From Pseudomonas sp. Irchel 3E13 (GTDB lineage: Bacteria; Pseudomonadota; Gammaproteobacteria; Pseudomonadales; Pseudomonadaceae), in contig NZ_FYDX01000001.1 in the NCBI RefSeq assembly GCF_900187455.1, positions 248,001-312,000 of the forward strand: DNA of 64,000 bases. Reading direction: 5' to 3'. The notes beneath the pieces were generated by a model that saw nothing but the letters and a program-made list of their open reading frames with translations, was not told the origin of the DNA and searched no databases. Of this stretch, positions 62,652 through 64,000 are shown one piece after another; within the stretch, counting starts at the first letter, position 1; the number at the start of each line of letters is the position of its first letter. The translations under genes and the position numbers were made by a program.

Positions 62652-62734
62652 GGTTTGTACTCGACAGGTGGAAGAAAGGGTTCGGTAGGGGCTGTGCGGC
62701 ATCTGCACGGGCGCATACACAGTGCCGCCATCCC

Positions 62735-63832
62735 TCAATGGCGAAACACATGCTGCTGGTGATACCGCAAATAATCCAGCATCTCCTTCGGCAGAAACCG
62801 CAGCGGGCGCGGCAGCCCAAGCGCCTGCCGGTGCGCTGCATCAAGGCGCGCGGAGATCTGCATCTGGCCGTACTCATCGAAGGTAATCAGCCCACGATCA
62901 AACAGCGCATCAAGGTTCGCCGACAGCAGCAAACCGTTATGCCCGTCGATTCGCTGCCGCGGCGTGGACTCCGACCAGGGTTTCACATGGGACGCCCTCA
63001 AGACCTCCCGGCAGGCGACGCCGGTCACGGCACAGGCATTGCCCCAGATGCGCATCAGGTTCTCGCGAAATTTGTTCTGCCCACGGCGCGCCCGCAGGCT
63101 CACGGTACCCGGCGAAAACGCCGCATTGCCTTGCGCAACCTCTTCCGCCAGCGCCGCCTCGGTCAAGGAACGCTGGATGGCGTGGTTGAGCCGTTCCCAC
63201 TGTTCCTGGCGCTGCGCGACGGGAATGGCATCGAGCAGGCGCTCCAGCATGGTGGTATCCAGCTCGGTGTAGCTGCTGAACATACCCAGCAATCGACGCT
63301 TGCCGGTGATTGCCCAGGGATCGAGGGTCACCGGTTCATCGAACCACCAGAACAACTCCTCAGGGCATATCCAGCTTGGCATGCGGTTGAGGTCGTTTCG
63401 CCAACGCTTGAGGAACAGCCGCGGATCATTGCGGTAATTACGCCGGACCCGAGGCACGCTCCAGGCCTCTTTCCAAAGCTCATGCAACGACAGCTCCTTG
63501 ACGATCGCATCACGTTGCACCCGCTGCGGCTCATGCAGCAGCGACGTTGCGTTCCCGGCCACGCCGACCAGTTGCTGGATGCCGTTGTGCGACGCAGTCA
63601 TGAAAATGAAAATACGGCCCGCATGCCGCTCCAGCGGTGCGGCGCCCAGAGCACCGGTATGAAACACCCGATAACGCAGCCCGTCGCGGGTCACGATCAT
63701 CCGCGCAGCGTTGTTCCATTCTTCCTGTCCATAACCATGTTCCTTGGGATAACCACCGGTGCCGGGCGCACCGGAAGGCGCGGTGTACTGGCGGGTATTC
63801 CAGAAAATGGGCTTTTGAACGAATAGCGCCAT
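62735..63832 (-). CDS. HNH-type endonuclease-domain protein
   Basis: 365 aa. The C-terminal HNH_2-type domain (about residues 260-345) has NACAVTGV, VLRASHVKPWSES and RIDGHNGLLLSANLDALFDRG, the His-Asn metal-finger core. The N-terminal two thirds are not recognised (KPIFWNTRQYTAPSGAPGTGG, EELFWWFDEP). Several starts are possible; I use the one with AAGGATGAGC about 5 nt upstream. Related proteins occur in restriction or other genome-defence settings, but no methylase is present here. Confidence 0.65.
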   Translation of the reverse strand: MALFVQKPIFWNTRQYTAPSGAPGTGGYPKEHGYGQEEWNNAARMIVTRDGLRYRVFHTGALGAAPLERHAGRIFIFMTASHNGIQQLVGVAGNATSLLHEPQRVQRDAIVKELSLHELWKEAWSVPRVRRNYRNDPRLFLKRWRNDLNRMPSWICPEELFWWFDEPVTLDPWAITGKRRLLGMFSSYTELDTTMLERLLDAIPVAQRQEQWERLNHAIQRSLTEAALAEEVAQGNAAFSPGTVSLRARRGQNKFRENLMRIWGNACAVTGVACREVLRASHVKPWSESTPRQRIDGHNGLLLSANLDALFDRGLITFDEYGQMQISARLDAAHRQALGLPRPLRFLPKEMLDYLRYHQQHVFRH

Positions 63833-64000
63833 TGGGTTGCTCATCCTTGCGAAAACCATGTGCCGAAATAAAGTAATGCCGCAGTCTGTTTCGGGCAGGC
63901 GACAACCGTCCCGCCAGGTGAAATCAGCGATATGCAGACCAGGGCATCGACTCGAATGGCTGCCTGTTGACGAGGTCAGCCGACAACGAACACCCTCGAC

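Overview
The window looks like chromosome of a fluorescent-group Pseudomonas. It is GC-rich, carries Pseudomonas REP sequences (the core GAGCAAGCTCGCTCCTACA and a second family), and holds a complete fapABCDEF amyloid operon, an aerobic-type cobN/cobW cobalamin block, a ureDABCEJFG urease operon and several sigma-54 promoters. No rRNA, tRNA, phage, insertion sequence or CRISPR array was seen.

Layout. 1-5.2 kb: housekeeping genes (azoR with a divergent LysR regulator, a YjbR-like protein, uppP, a Cache-type chemoreceptor). 5.2-8.6 kb: two secreted paralogues of unknown function sharing a C-terminal domain (one copy versus two) and a conserved palindrome upstream. 8.8-10 kb: pnuC and a NadR-like kinase for nicotinamide riboside salvage. 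10.2-16.6 kb: the fap operon behind a probable sigma-54 promoter, followed convergently by a sigma-54 activator with a degenerate receiver domain. 17.2-26.5 kb: cobalamin genes in two divergent units, each headed by a cobalamin riboswitch: cobW-cobN-chlI/D on the minus strand and cbtB-cbtA-cobE-cobM on the plus strand. The chlI/D locus carries a dnaX-like -1 frameshift signal, so one gene probably makes both the small and the medium chelatase subunit. 26.6-36.4 kb: assorted genes (HpaR-type MarR regulator, PuuD-like amidotransferase, lipoprotein, second chemoreceptor, hydrolase, atypical SDR, M14 peptidase, two tiny overlapping reading frames). 36.5-42.1 kb: urease.

42.6-58.6 kb is the most distinctive region. 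It is an organosulfur-acquisition locus built around a divergent regulatory region. The minus-strand operon encodes a DszB-like protein with its catalytic Cys, a class II aldolase-like protein, an SsuD-like monooxygenase and a peptide-type ABC importer. The plus-strand side encodes a DszC/SfnB-like flavoenzyme, a heterodimeric ABC exporter with one degenerate ATP site, then a second SsuD-like monooxygenase and a second DszB-like protein lacking the catalytic Cys. I find three sigma-54 promoters (GG-N10-GC) and a shared 18-bp palindromic site. The enzymes are nearly free of Cys and Met, as expected of proteins made under sulfur starvation. The likely logic is import of an organosulfur compound, oxygenation by flavin monooxygenases, and release of sulfite by a desulfinase.

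58.7-64 kb: accessory genes (a protein resembling the HSSF/SGHFRP domain of plant IQM proteins, a PhnB-like protein, an alcohol dehydrogenase, a possible papain-fold protein, a small P-loop kinase and an HNH nuclease).

All family assignments come from reading the translated sequence and from memory of the families. No database search was possible.
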